Shown: one piece after another, positions 46,978 to 55,129 of the stretch | Numbering within the stretch: the first letter of the stretch is position 1 | How the letters are laid out: every line of letters starts with the position of its first letter | Assembly (NCBI RefSeq): GCF_000292915.1 | Contig: NC_018514.1 | Location: 2,790,001 to 2,854,000, forward strand | Direction of reading: 5' to 3' | From: Burkholderia cepacia GG4 | GTDB lineage: Bacteria > Pseudomonadota > Gammaproteobacteria > Burkholderiales > Burkholderiaceae | Length of the DNA stretch: 64,000 nt | The notes under the pieces: model-generated | Database searches by the model: none | The model's input: the letters and a program-made list of their open reading frames with translations, nothing else | Told to the model about the DNA's origin: nothing | Program-made: the position numbers and the translations under genes

Positions 46978-47142
46978 ATGTACAAAGTTCTCATCACGTT
47001 TGCGCTGATCGCCGGTCTGTCCGGCTGCTACGTCGCGCCGCCTTACGGCTACGCACCCGCACCGGCCTACTACGGCTATGCGCCCGCGTATTACGCCCCG
47101 CCCGTCAGTGTCGGGATCGGCGGCAACTTCCGCATCCGCTGA
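46978..47142 (+). CDS. Small Tyr/Pro-rich lipoprotein
   Basis: A 54-residue exported protein. The signal peptide ends in LIAGLSGCYV, a lipobox with Cys17 as the lipidation site, leaving a mature part rich in Tyr, Pro and Ala (PPYGYAPAPAYYGYAPAYY) and ending GIGGNFRIR. Such short Tyr-Pro lipoproteins are common in Burkholderia; no function is known. No strong ribosome binding site is seen (GGGAATCGAGCC), but the clean lipobox supports expression. It is too short for family assignment. Confidence 0.75.
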   Translation: MYKVLITFALIAGLSGCYVAPPYGYAPAPAYYGYAPAYYAPPVSVGIGGNFRIR

Positions 47143-47308
47143 GCACGCGGCGCGCGCGGGCGGGGCCCGCGGGTCGCCCGGCCGCGTCGCTCGACGCGCT
47201 GCCGCCGCTTCCCGCAGGGACGACGCGCGCGTCGCATGACGGCGCGGGTGCGCATCGCTCGCCCGGGTTCCTATACTTCACAGGAAAGCCCACCCCGGCG
47301 AGGCTGCC

Positions 47309-47968
47309 ATGGCCGTGACGCGCAAGGTCGCAATCGTGTCGAGCGTCTCCACGCTCGTCTATCTCGGGCTCGCCGTGCTCGGCATCGGCGGGTTCGCCGC
47401 ATTCTTCTCGCATCCGCAACTGACCGTGATCGTCGTCGCGACGCTCGCGCTGGCCGTCGCCGCGCTGTTTACCGAAGGCAACCTGAGCGCCGGCGAACGC
47501 GAGAACCGCGACAACCGCTGGGTGCTCGCGGCATTCGCGGCGAGCGGCTTCCTGCAGGCCTATCTGCCCGCGCTGACCGACCGGCTCGAGGTGTGGACCT
47601 TCGGCGGCGACACGGTGCGCTGGATCGGCGTCGTGCTGTTTGTCGCGGGCGGGGTGCTGCGCATCTGGCCCGTGTTCGTGCTCGGCAAGCGCTTCAGCGG
47701 GCTCGTCGCGATCCAGCCGGGTCACACGCTCGTGACGGGCGGCATCTACCGCCGCATCCGCAACCCGAGCTATCTCGGCCTGGTGGTCAATTCGATCGGC
47801 TGGGCGTTCGCGTTCCGTTCGGGCGTCGGGCTGCTGCTCGTCGCGCTGACGATGGTGCCGCTCGTCGCCCGCATCCGTTCCGAGGAAGCGCTGCTGCGCG
47901 CGCAATTCGGCGCCGAATACGACGCGTATTGCGCGCATACCTGGAGGCTGCTTCCCGGCGTGTACTGA
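47309..47968 (+). CDS. ICMT/PEMT-family membrane methyltransferase
   Basis: A 219-residue protein with about five membrane helices and the C-terminal isoprenylcysteine methyltransferase-like region: HTLVTGGIYRRIRNPSYLGL has the G-x-Y-x-x-x-R-N-P-x-Y signature that binds S-adenosylmethionine with the following E-E-A-L-L and the last Y-x-x-Y. In bacteria the family methylates small lipids, isoprenoids or phosphatidylethanolamine; the substrate here is unknown. The start follows CGAGG with fair spacing. The gene stands alone. Confidence 0.9.
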   Translation: MAVTRKVAIVSSVSTLVYLGLAVLGIGGFAAFFSHPQLTVIVVATLALAVAALFTEGNLSAGERENRDNRWVLAAFAASGFLQAYLPALTDRLEVWTFGGDTVRWIGVVLFVAGGVLRIWPVFVLGKRFSGLVAIQPGHTLVTGGIYRRIRNPSYLGLVVNSIGWAFAFRSGVGLLLVALTMVPLVARIRSEEALLRAQFGAEYDAYCAHTWRLLPGVY

Positions 47969-48345
47969 CCCTCCATGGCGCCGGAACGGCCGGGTCGCGC
48001 CGGCCCGGCGCGCGCCGCTCGCCCGATGTGTTGCCACGTGTGTCCGAACGCGCGGCGCGGGCGCGTTCCCGGATGTGATTCCGCGGGGCCGGACCCCGGT
48101 ATGAGCCCTTGCCGGCGGGCTTCGCACGGGTTTCCGCCGAGATTTTCGGGCCCTGTTTCGGTAAACAACTTGTTACCAGAATGTCGACGGCAAGGAGGTT
48201 CGACCGGTGCTATTCTTCGCCGCAAGCTCATTGAAATGAATTGGTCCGGGATTCGGCACAATGCCGGAGTCGACGTCGATCGATTCAGATCGTCGTATCG
48301 AGCGGACCTTCAATAACCAGATTGCGAACAAGGAAGAATACGGGA
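47969..48345. other. Intergenic region before the glycine-zipper gene
   Basis: A 377-base stretch with no supported gene. It includes an imperfect palindrome near 48161-48176 (GTAAACAACTTGTTAC) and a less GC-rich segment near 48225-48330, likely the promoter and leader of the glycine-zipper protein. Specific -35/-10 elements are not convincing. Confidence 0.5.
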
Positions 48346-48786
48346 ATGTGGAAGAAAATCGCCCCCGCTCTCGTCGTTGCCGTGCTGACCGGCGCGACCG
48401 CAGTGCCGGCATTGGCCGGTGACATGAACAACGCGCTCGGCGGCGCGCTCGGCGGGGTCGCCGGCGCAGCGGTCGGCGGCGCAGTCGGCGGCAGCACGGG
48501 CTCCGTGATCGGCGGCGCGATCGGCGGCGGCGCGGGTGGCGCGGTGACGTCGAACCGTCGCGAACGCACCGGTGCGATCATCGGCGGCGCCCTCGGTGGC
48601 GGCGCGGGTACCGCGGCAGGCAACGCGATGGGCGGCCGCACCGGCGGCCTGCTGGGCGCGGCCGTCGGCGGCGGCGCCGGCGCGGCGCTCGGCGGCAACC
48701 TGTCGCGCAACTCGTACGACCGCGGCGATCGTGGCGATCGCGGCTATCGTCACCACAAGCATCGCCATCACCGCGACTGGGACTGA
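48346..48786 (+). CDS. Glycine-zipper envelope protein
   Basis: A 146-residue exported protein with a signal peptide (ALVVAVLTGATAVPALAGD). The mature part is made of repeated G-x-x-x-G zipper segments (GGALGGVAGAAVGGAVGG and three more like it), which form membrane-embedded helices in the 17-kDa-antigen and YMGG families, and ends in a His/Arg/Asp-rich tail (YRHHKHRHHRDWD) that might bind metal. It is likely outer-membrane or periplasmic; related proteins are stress-induced and affect envelope integrity. The Gly-rich repeats make alignments unreliable. Confidence 0.85.
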   Translation: MWKKIAPALVVAVLTGATAVPALAGDMNNALGGALGGVAGAAVGGAVGGSTGSVIGGAIGGGAGGAVTSNRRERTGAIIGGALGGGAGTAAGNAMGGRTGGLLGAAVGGGAGAALGGNLSRNSYDRGDRGDRGYRHHKHRHHRDWD

Positions 48787-49663
48787 TTGCCGCGGGCGCG
48801 GCACGGTGCGCGGCTTGCGCACCGGCGCGCCCGACGCGTCGGCACCCGATCCGACCGCCGGCCCGGCGGCCTCAGCCGGGCCGCCATCGCCGGCAAGTCC
48901 GGCGAGTTTCACCCCCTTCAGCAGTCCCTGCCCAGCCCCGCTCGACGGGCCGGCACGCTCCCTCCCGCTGCACCTCTCCCCCTGATCGACGACATCGCCA
49001 GTTGCATTGAACTGCACTCGGGCAGGGTCGGCTCGCGCCATTCGTCTCGTTGTCGACACGCCGGCCGAGCGCGGCCGGATCATCGCGCGTGGTCCGCACG
49101 CGGCGGTCTGTCGCCACGCGCGCGTCGACTGTCCGGGTCATCCTTCATTTGCGTAACCGCGTGTATCGCGACTGAGCCTCGATGGCTGCGTTCGACGCGC
49201 TCGGACGCGTCACCGGCATCGTTCCAGCGAGCCGTTGAAATCCATCCGGCCATCAGGATTTCCCTGATGCGCGGGCCGCTCGCGACACGCGTCAACCGGC
49301 CGTCGCGGGCGCGGGCCGGTAGTGAGAAATCGAATGGATGTCATCGCAACATTTAATTGGTCGATCAGGATCGTCTTCGCTATCGTCAACGCTGCCCGCG
49401 TACGGAATCGAACCGTGCGGTCCCCCGTGCCCCGCCGCATGACCCGAGTGTCCGCGGCCCGGCCGCCGGACCCACAAGCATGGGTCGCCCCGCCCGCTGA
49501 ACCGGACGGACCCGTCGCGAAGCCTGGCCGACCGAACGAAGGCGCCCGCGCTTTCAAGCCACCCCGGCAACGATGTTCCGCCGCCGCATGCGTGCCCCAC
49601 GCGCATGATGCTGCGGCTGCCGTTGATCCCCGGGGCCGGACCAACCCATTGCCTGGATGCTTT
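48787..49663. other. Longest gene-free stretch in the window
   Basis: About 880 bases hold no gene I can support. A C-rich part lies at 48850-48990, and the rest has several open frames with no start signals and Arg/Ala-rich products. A reverse-strand piece at about 49399-49419 looks like a tRNA T arm but has no complete cloverleaf around it. A less GC-rich patch at 49325-49395 may hold a promoter for the downstream ureidoglycine gene. The region could be decayed or hold an untranslated RNA; nothing decides this. Confidence 0.5.
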
Positions 49664-50500
49664 ATGTCTAAGACAACGTATTACGCGCCGCATGGCGGCC
49701 ACCCGCCGCAGACCGATCTGCTGACCGATCGCGCGATGTTCACCGAGGCGTACGCGGTCATTCCGAAGGGAGTGATGCGCGACATCGTCACGAGCTGGCT
49801 GCCGTTCTGGACCAACACGCGCCTGTGGGTGATCGCGCGTCCGCTGTCGGGTTTCGCCGAGACCTTCTCGCAGTACATCGTCGAAGTGAACCCGGGCGGC
49901 GGCAGCGACAAGCCGGAGCAGGACAAGAACGCCGAAGCCGTGCTGTTCGTCGTCGAAGGCGAGGCCGAGCTGACGCTGCAGGGCAACAAGCACACGCTGA
50001 AGCCGGGCGGCTACGCATTCATTCCGCCGGGCGCCGACTGGACGCTGCACAACGTCAGCGATGCCGCCGTGCGTTTCCACTGGGTCCGCAAGCACTACCA
50101 GGTCGTCGACGGCATTCCGCTGCCGGAAGCGTTCGTGACCAACGAGCAGGACGTCGAGCCGATCCCGATGCCGGGCACCAACGGTGCATGGGTGACGACG
50201 CGCTTCGTCGACATGAGCGACATGCGTCACGACATGCACGTGAACATCGTGACGTTCGAGCCGGGCGGCGTGATTCCGTTCGCCGAGACGCACGTGATGG
50301 AGCATGGCCTGTACGTGCTCGAAGGCAAGGCCGTCTATCGCCTGAACCAGGACTGGGTCGAGGTGGAAGCAGGCGACTTCATGTGGCTGCGCGCGTTCTG
50401 CCCGCAGGCATGCTATTCGGGTGGCCCTGGCCGCTTCCGTTACCTGCTGTACAAGGATGTGAACCGTCACATGAACCTGACGCTGAACCCCGCGCGCTAA
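49664..50500 (+). CDS. allE: (S)-ureidoglycine aminohydrolase, bicupin
   Basis: A 278-residue bicupin of the UGHY/AllE family, which releases ammonia from (S)-ureidoglycine in allantoin (purine) breakdown. The first cupin covers VLFVVEGEAELTLQGNKHTL and PGGYAFIPPGADWTLHN. The second contains EPGGVIPFAETHVMEHGLYV, whose Glu, His, His and Gln/Tyr positions bind manganese, then GDFMWLRAFCPQACY. I start at MSKTTYYAPHGG, as in the family; the extended frame upstream is non-coding in character. No other allantoin genes are adjacent, but a purine permease lies 11 kb away. A strong terminator follows. Confidence 0.93.
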   Translation: MSKTTYYAPHGGHPPQTDLLTDRAMFTEAYAVIPKGVMRDIVTSWLPFWTNTRLWVIARPLSGFAETFSQYIVEVNPGGGSDKPEQDKNAEAVLFVVEGEAELTLQGNKHTLKPGGYAFIPPGADWTLHNVSDAAVRFHWVRKHYQVVDGIPLPEAFVTNEQDVEPIPMPGTNGAWVTTRFVDMSDMRHDMHVNIVTFEPGGVIPFAETHVMEHGLYVLEGKAVYRLNQDWVEVEAGDFMWLRAFCPQACYSGGPGRFRYLLYKDVNRHMNLTLNPAR

Positions 50501-50523
50501 ACGTCGCGCGCGTCGGATCGAAC

Positions 50524-50553
50524 AGCCCGCCGGTGCCTGCCGGCGGGCTTTTT
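50524..50553 (+). terminator. Intrinsic terminator after allE
   Basis: AGCCCGCCGG-TGCCTG-CCGGCGGGCT followed by TTTTC: a 10-bp stem and a T run, 24 bases after the stop. Confidence 0.92.
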
Positions 50554-50741
50554 CATTGACGATGCGGTTCAGCCGAGGTTGCCACCGGCGCCTCCCATCC
50601 TTTCCTAAATAAAATTTAGCCAGCCAAACTTTGGCTAAAGAATGTTCCGGTATCCCGGCATCCCTTCGACAATGCGCGCCTTTCGTGACCGACGGGCGCC
50701 ACTCGAGCGCCCGCTGTCGCCGCATCGAAGAAGGAGCCTGC

Positions 50742-52853
50742 ATGACCGACCACACCGCTACCCCTCCGCCGCCCCCGGCACCACCTCCTGCGTCGCCGCG
50801 CCGTGCCTGGCGCATGCTCGCGGGCGCGCTGCTCGGCCTGACGCTCGCGTGCGCGGGCATCGGCGCATGGACGATCCATCGCATCTGGACGCAACTGCCG
50901 TCCGTCGAACATTTGGCCGTCTATCGGCCTGCGCTGCCGCTGCGGATATTCGCGCGCGGCGGCGAGCTGCTGGCTGAATACGGCATCGAGCGCCGCGAGT
51001 TCGTGCCGCTCGAACGCATTCCGCCGCTGATGCGGCAGGCGCTGCTCGCGGCCGAAGACGCGAAGTTCTACCGGCATGGCGCGATCGACGTCGGCGGCCT
51101 CGCGCGCGCGACGTTCGCGAACGTCGTGACGGGGCAGCCGGGGCAGGGCGCCAGCACGATCACGATGCAGGTCGCGCGCAACTTCTACCTGACGCGCGAC
51201 AAGGTGCTGAGCCGCAAGCTCGCCGAGATCCTGACGGCCATCAAGCTCGAACGCGAATACAGCAAGGACAAGCTGCTCGAGCTGTACATGAACCAGATCT
51301 ATCTCGGCGAGCGCGCGTATGGCTTCGCGGCGGCCGCGAACGTGTATTTCGGCAAGCCGCTCGAAGCGCTGAGCGCGGGCGAGGCGGCCGTGCTCGCCGG
51401 GCTGCCGAAGGCGCCGTCGGCGTTCAACCCGGTCGTCAACCCGGCGCGCGCGACTGCCCGGCGCAACTACGTGCTCGGCCGCATGCATGCGCTCGGCGAG
51501 CTCGACGACGCGACCTACCGCGCGGCCGTCGCCGCGCCGATCGCGCTGGCGACCACGCCGCCGCCCGGCATCATTGCGGCGCCGTACGTCGCGGAGCGTG
51601 CGCGCCGCATGATGGTCGAGCGCTTTCACGACGATGCCTATACGCTCGGCCTCGACGTGACGACGACGATCTCGATGCGCGACCAGCGCGCGGCCGAAAC
51701 CGCACTCGACCGCACGCTGCGCCGACAGCCTGCGCAGCGCGATGCGCGCAACGGGCTCGAAGGCGCGCTCGTGTCGCTGGATGCGGCGACGGGCGACATG
51801 CTCGCGCTCGTCGGCGGCGCGGATTTCAACCGCAATGGGTTCGACCACGCGCTGCAGGCGTATCGCCAGCCGGGTTCGAGCTTCAAGCCATTCGTCTACT
51901 CGGCGGCGCTGGAGAAGGGCTACTTCCCGGGCGTGCTGGTCGACGACACACAGCGCACGCTCACGCCTGCTGAAACCGGTGCGCGGCCGTGGCGTCCGCG
52001 CAATTTCGGCAACCGCTACGAAGGCTTCATCCCGGTGCGGCGCGGGCTCGTGCGCTCGAAGAATCTCGTTGCGGTCAGCCTGATGCAGGCGGCCGACGCG
52101 CGCTACGTGCAGCAGCATGCGGTGGGCTTCGGTTTCGATGCGCAGCGTAATCCGGCGTCGCTGCCGCTCGCGCTCGGCGCGGGCGCCGTGACGCCGCTCG
52201 AACTTGCGAGCGCGTACGGTGTGTTCGCGAACGGCGGCATGCGGAGGGTACCGCGGCTGATCCTGTCGGTGCAGCAGCGTCACGGCGGCGCGCTGTACGA
52301 CGCGCCGGCGCCGGACGGCACGCGCGTCGTGTCGGCGCGCAACGCGTTCGTGATGGACAGCATGCTGCGCGACGTCGTGCGCGCCGGCACCGCGCGCGGC
52401 GCGCTCGCGCTGCGCCGCGACGACGCAGCCGGCAAGACCGGCACGTCGAACGGCTCGAAGGACGTGTGGTTCGCCGGCTATTCGTCGGGTATCGTCGCGG
52501 TCGCATGGCTCGGCCACGACACGCCGCGCCCGATGGGGCGCGCGACCGGCGGGACGCTTGCGCTGCCAGTCTGGCTCGACTACATGAAGGCGGCCGTCGA
52601 CGGACGCACGCCGGTCGATGCGACGCCGCCGCAGGACGTCGCGCTCGTCGACGGTGATTTCGTGTACGCCGAATACACCCGCGGCACGTGCACGGCCGAC
52701 GTGCCGCCGTTCATCCGCAGCCGTTTTGCCTGCGGCGGTGCGCCGGCTTCCGAGGCGTCGGGCGATCACGACGAGCGCGACGAGCCGATGCCCGCGGCCG
52801 TCGATGCGGCCGAGCGCGAACGCGTGCTCGACCTGTTCCGTACCGAAGACTGA
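50742..52853 (+). CDS. Class A penicillin-binding protein (PBP1A-like)
   Basis: A 703-residue bifunctional peptidoglycan synthase. One membrane helix is at about residues 24-43. The glycosyltransferase domain has the catalytic Glu105 in AAEDAKFYRHGAIDVGGLAR, then GASTITMQVARNFYL and ELYMNQIYLGERAYG. The transpeptidase has the nucleophile Ser379 in PGSSFKPFVYSAAL, SKN in VRSKNLVAVSLM and KTGTSNGSKD. It polymerises and crosslinks cell-wall peptidoglycan in the periplasm. At about 700 residues it is shorter than the main PBP1A, lacking most of the OB-type insertion, so it may be a second, accessory class A protein. AAGGAG supports this start. It is followed closely by a TRIC-family gene. Confidence 0.95.
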   Translation: MTDHTATPPPPPAPPPASPRRAWRMLAGALLGLTLACAGIGAWTIHRIWTQLPSVEHLAVYRPALPLRIFARGGELLAEYGIERREFVPLERIPPLMRQALLAAEDAKFYRHGAIDVGGLARATFANVVTGQPGQGASTITMQVARNFYLTRDKVLSRKLAEILTAIKLEREYSKDKLLELYMNQIYLGERAYGFAAAANVYFGKPLEALSAGEAAVLAGLPKAPSAFNPVVNPARATARRNYVLGRMHALGELDDATYRAAVAAPIALATTPPPGIIAAPYVAERARRMMVERFHDDAYTLGLDVTTTISMRDQRAAETALDRTLRRQPAQRDARNGLEGALVSLDAATGDMLALVGGADFNRNGFDHALQAYRQPGSSFKPFVYSAALEKGYFPGVLVDDTQRTLTPAETGARPWRPRNFGNRYEGFIPVRRGLVRSKNLVAVSLMQAADARYVQQHAVGFGFDAQRNPASLPLALGAGAVTPLELASAYGVFANGGMRRVPRLILSVQQRHGGALYDAPAPDGTRVVSARNAFVMDSMLRDVVRAGTARGALALRRDDAAGKTGTSNGSKDVWFAGYSSGIVAVAWLGHDTPRPMGRATGGTLALPVWLDYMKAAVDGRTPVDATPPQDVALVDGDFVYAEYTRGTCTADVPPFIRSRFACGGAPASEASGDHDERDEPMPAAVDAAERERVLDLFRTED

Positions 52854-52861
52854 GGCACGCG

Positions 52862-53473
52862 ATGCATACGCTTTATCTGCTTGCGATCGTCGCGGAAGCG
52901 ATGTCGGGCGCGCTGATGGGCATGCGGCGCGGGATGGACCGCTTCGGGCTCGCACTCGTCGGCGCGGTGACCGCGCTCGGCGGCGGCACCGTGCGCGACG
53001 TGCTGCTCGGTCACTATCCGCTCGGCTGGATCGCGCATCCCGAGTACCTCGTGATCACGCTCGCCGCGGCCACCGTCGCGTCGTGGGCTGCGCGGCACGT
53101 CGCGCGCATGAAGACGCTGTTCGTCACGGTCGACGCGATCGGCCTCGCGGCGTTCACGATCATCGGCTGCGACATCGGCGCGTCGACGGGCACCGCGCCG
53201 ATCATCGTCGTGCTGGCCGGTGCGATCACCGGCGTGTGCGGCGGGATGCTGCGCGACCTGCTGTGCAACGAGATGCCGCTGATCCTGCGCGAGGAGCTGT
53301 ACGCGAGCGTCGCGTTCGTCACCGGCACGCTCTACGTCGGGATCCAGCATCTGGGCATCGACGCTGGCGTCGCGACGGTGGTCGCGCTGGCGGCGGGCTT
53401 CTCGATGCGGATGCTGGCCGTGCGGCTCGGGTGGAAGATGCGCACGTTCGGCGTCGCGGACGTCGAGCATTGA
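52862..53473 (+). CDS. TRIC/UPF0126-family membrane channel protein
   Basis: A 203-residue seven-helix membrane protein made of two repeats of a three-helix unit. Both repeats carry the conserved G-G-G-x-x-R-D motif: GGGTVRDVLLG and CGGMLRDLLCNEMPL, which is the UPF0126 (YicG/YadS) signature; family members are prokaryotic TRIC-type cation channels or, as shown for some, glycine-related transporters. Only eight bases separate it from the penicillin-binding protein gene, so the two are one operon; a functional link is unknown. Confidence 0.92.
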   Translation: MHTLYLLAIVAEAMSGALMGMRRGMDRFGLALVGAVTALGGGTVRDVLLGHYPLGWIAHPEYLVITLAAATVASWAARHVARMKTLFVTVDAIGLAAFTIIGCDIGASTGTAPIIVVLAGAITGVCGGMLRDLLCNEMPLILREELYASVAFVTGTLYVGIQHLGIDAGVATVVALAAGFSMRMLAVRLGWKMRTFGVADVEH

Positions 53474-53533
53474 GTGACGGGGCGGCTTGAGGGGACGCGG
53501 CACGCGGATGCACACCCCGCGTCGCGTCGCAAT

Positions 53534-53713
53534 TCAATCGAGCTGCATGACCTGCAAGACATTCCCCTCCGGATCGACGCCGACATAGATCCGGTACGCG
53601 AATCCGTCGTAGCGCTTGAGCTCGCGTACCGTGACGCCGTCGCGGGCGGGCCGGTCGAGAAGCCGCTTTCGGCGAACGCCGAGCCGCCGAACGTGCGCTC
53701 CTGGAAATGAAAG
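53534..53713 (-). pseudogene. Fur-box-preceded small ORF without a usable start, possibly frameshifted
   Basis: The 3' part reads clearly as protein: GVTVRELKRYDGFAYRIYVG then VDPEGNVLQVMQLD and TGA. In that frame no ATG, GTG or TTG follows the AGGAG at 53705-53701. In the +1 frame the sequence after AGGAG reads ERTFGGSAFAESGFSTGPPA, which also looks protein-like, so a frameshift near 53650 may join two halves of one small gene. The Fur box just upstream and TTGACA in it imply iron-controlled expression. I cannot name the family. It may be a genuine small protein with a non-standard start, a pseudogene, or a sequencing frameshift. Confidence 0.45.
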
Positions 53714-53734
53714 GAAACGGATAACTTTTTCAGC

Positions 53735-53755
53735 GTAAATGAGAATTATTGTCAA
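53735..53755 (-). promoter_or_regulatory. Fur box with overlapping -35 element
   Basis: On the minus strand TTGACAATAATTCTCATTT contains the core AATAATTCTCATT typical of Fur sites (consensus GATAATGATAATCATTATC). The -35 TTGACA (53755-53750) lies in it, so Fur-Fe would block RNA polymerase. The base composition (about 70% A+T) stands out in this genome. Confidence 0.78.
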
Positions 53756-53854
53756 CTCAAGGCAGGACCGCGGGTCGCTCGGGCGAGCGCCTGCCTGCGC
53801 GGTTCGTGCGAGCCGCGCGCGGAAGCATTCGGGAGAAACGGGCCGGGGCCGGCC

Positions 53855-54082
53855 CTAGGCCAGCGATTCGAGGCGAATCAGCAGGTTGCGCGCATGTGCG
53901 ATGAACGCATCGTGAGTCGCGCGATCGCCGTGGCCTTCGAAGCCGGCCTGTTCGGCGAACGCGAGCTGTTCGGCGTAGAGCTCGACGAGCGCGCTGCGGG
54001 CGTCGGGCGGAAGCGCACGGATCATCGAGACGAGCAGCAGTTCCTGCGCGCGCAGCATGCCGGACAGCGATTGGGGGTTCAT
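53855..54082 (-). CDS. Small helical protein of unknown function
   Basis: A 75-residue soluble protein, mostly alpha helical: MLRAQELLLVSMIRALPPDA, AEQLAFAEQAGFEGHGDR and a Leu-rich end, LLIRLESLA. No family is recognised and no cofactor motif is seen. A perfect AGGAGG six bases before the ATG argues that it is expressed. It lies 71 bases before the end of the DUF6232 gene on the same strand, so a common transcript is possible. Confidence 0.7.
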   Translation of the reverse strand: MNPQSLSGMLRAQELLLVSMIRALPPDARSALVELYAEQLAFAEQAGFEGHGDRATHDAFIAHARNLLIRLESLA

Positions 54083-54153
54083 GCCGACCTCCTCGAACGA
54101 TGCGGCGGCGTGCCGCTCATTGAATAGTAGGTGGTCGGCGCACGCAGCGGGAC

Positions 54154-54537
54154 TCAGCCGGCGGCCGTCGCCGCCCGCGCGTCGCGTACGACCTGCGCGA
54201 CGTGCTCGACGAACGCGGCGTCGACGCTCGACAGCGCTTCACGCTTGCCGTCGGGCATCTCGACCATCAGCCGGTACGTGACGTCCTGGGTGGTCCAGGC
54301 GAGATAGCCGACGACGGCGAGCATCACGCCGACGACGAGCGCCGCGCTCGATGCGCCGATGCCGCCGGCGATGGCGGTGGCCGCGCCGGTCAGCGAGATC
54401 AGCCACGGCACGAGGCGATTCTTCGGGATCTTGACGACATCGACGTTGCGGATGTCACGCAGCGGGAACACTTGCCCGGCGGCGGACAGGCCGCTGCGGG
54501 TGACCATGACGCCGCGTTCGTTGAATGCGTTTTCCAT
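54154..54537 (-). CDS. DUF6232-family membrane protein
   Basis: A 127-residue protein. FNERGVMVTRSGLSAAGQVFPLRDIRNVDV is a short PH-like strand region (in two blocks), followed by two membrane helices, WLISLTGAATAIAGGIGA and SAALVVGVMLAVVGYLAW, and an end, YRLMVEMPDGKREALSSVD, that continues the soluble fold. This arrangement fits the DUF6232 family, common in proteobacteria and of unknown role. It appears to be a single gene or the first of a pair with the 75-residue ORF. Confidence 0.82.
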   Translation of the reverse strand: MENAFNERGVMVTRSGLSAAGQVFPLRDIRNVDVVKIPKNRLVPWLISLTGAATAIAGGIGASSAALVVGVMLAVVGYLAWTTQDVTYRLMVEMPDGKREALSSVDAAFVEHVAQVVRDARAATAAG

Positions 54538-54661
54538 CGTGTGGGGCGTGGGCGAAAACGCGCAGCGTAGCAGACTTCATTGCCGCGTCAAACGAGACCG
54601 AGTGCCGCACGGCGCGTGCGAGCCGGCCGCGATGCGGGCAGCAGCGGGACGAAGGGGGCCG

Positions 54662-54922
54662 TCAGAACTGCAGCCGGCCGTCGCCGTACAGGCGGCCGGG
54701 CACATGCGACGCGACGACCTCGGCGATCTCTTCATCGGTCGATTCGGCCGGCACGATCTGGCGCCGCGCGGGCGCGTCGAGATGCATCGTCCATTCGACG
54801 AGCCGGTACGGGCGGCCCCACGGACGCTGCATTTCCACCGACACGCGGCAACTCTGGACCGGAAGCGAATGCTGGCGCGTCAGAATCGCGTGCAGATGGC
54901 TGTAAACGGTATCTTCGATCAT
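54662..54922 (-). CDS. Small soluble protein of unknown function
   Basis: An 86-residue protein with no signal peptide or membrane helix. It has mixed alpha/beta character: VYSHLHAILTRQHSLPVQSC, then RLVEWTMHLDAPARRQIVPA, ending VPGRLYGDGRLQF. I do not recognise the family. GGAGG with good spacing supports the start at 54922. It sits alone between the DUF6232 gene and the porin terminators. Confidence 0.7.
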   Translation of the reverse strand: MIEDTVYSHLHAILTRQHSLPVQSCRVSVEMQRPWGRPYRLVEWTMHLDAPARRQIVPAESTDEEIAEVVASHVPGRLYGDGRLQF

Positions 54923-54976
54923 CTTGGCCTCCGATCCTGTCTTGTGGGCAGTTGATGGCGGTGCCGCAGTAGGTCT

Positions 54977-55005
54977 AAAAAAAAAGCCGCCGATGCTCAG
55001 GCGGC
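54977..55005 (-). terminator. Second terminator downstream of the porin gene
   Basis: On the minus strand GCCGCC-TGAGCATC-GGCGGC is followed by nine T residues, a strong intrinsic terminator. It lies 60 bases beyond the porin's own terminator and has no other gene to serve on that strand. Confidence 0.9.
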
Positions 55006-55064
55006 CAACAGGGGGGGTGAGAGCATCCTCTCAACCCAGAATTAAGCGAAACTTAAAAGCACAT
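55006..55064 (-). ncRNA. Candidate small RNA between two terminators
   Basis: The 59-base stretch between the porin terminator and a second, stronger terminator has no ORF. On the minus strand it holds a GAGAG-GATG-CTCTC hairpin, then a C-rich run and the 6-bp terminator stem with a nine-T tail, the layout of a short Hfq-type sRNA (hairpin, single-stranded region, terminator). A promoter inside it is not apparent, so it may be a read-through 3' product of the porin mRNA. This is inference only. Confidence 0.35.
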
Positions 55065-55093
55065 AAAAAAGCGCCCCGCGTGGAGCGGGGCGC
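55065..55093 (-). terminator. Intrinsic terminator of the porin gene
   Basis: On the minus strand GCGCCCCGC-TCCAC-GCGGGGCGC is followed by TTTTTT: a 9-bp stem, 37 bases past the porin stop. Confidence 0.92.
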
Positions 55094-55129
55094 TTCTTGC
55101 CGTCGTGATCCGCGAATTAAGCGGATGCT

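Larger units (their letters stand above)
53474..53854. other. Gap holding a Fur box and a damaged small ORF
   Basis: This 381-base region, between the TRIC gene and a minus-strand small gene, contains a minus-strand coding-like segment (53534 to about 53713) and a Fur box at 53735-53755. The remaining 100 bases near 53760-53850 are GC-rich and featureless. Confidence 0.6.

Noticed and set aside
49399..49419. Reverse-strand sequence resembling a tRNA T arm (CACGGTTCGATTCCGTA)
   Set aside because: Only a 4-bp stem around the T-loop-like bases; no matching acceptor, D or anticodon arms and no CCA. Probably chance, though a degenerate tRNA fragment cannot be wholly excluded.
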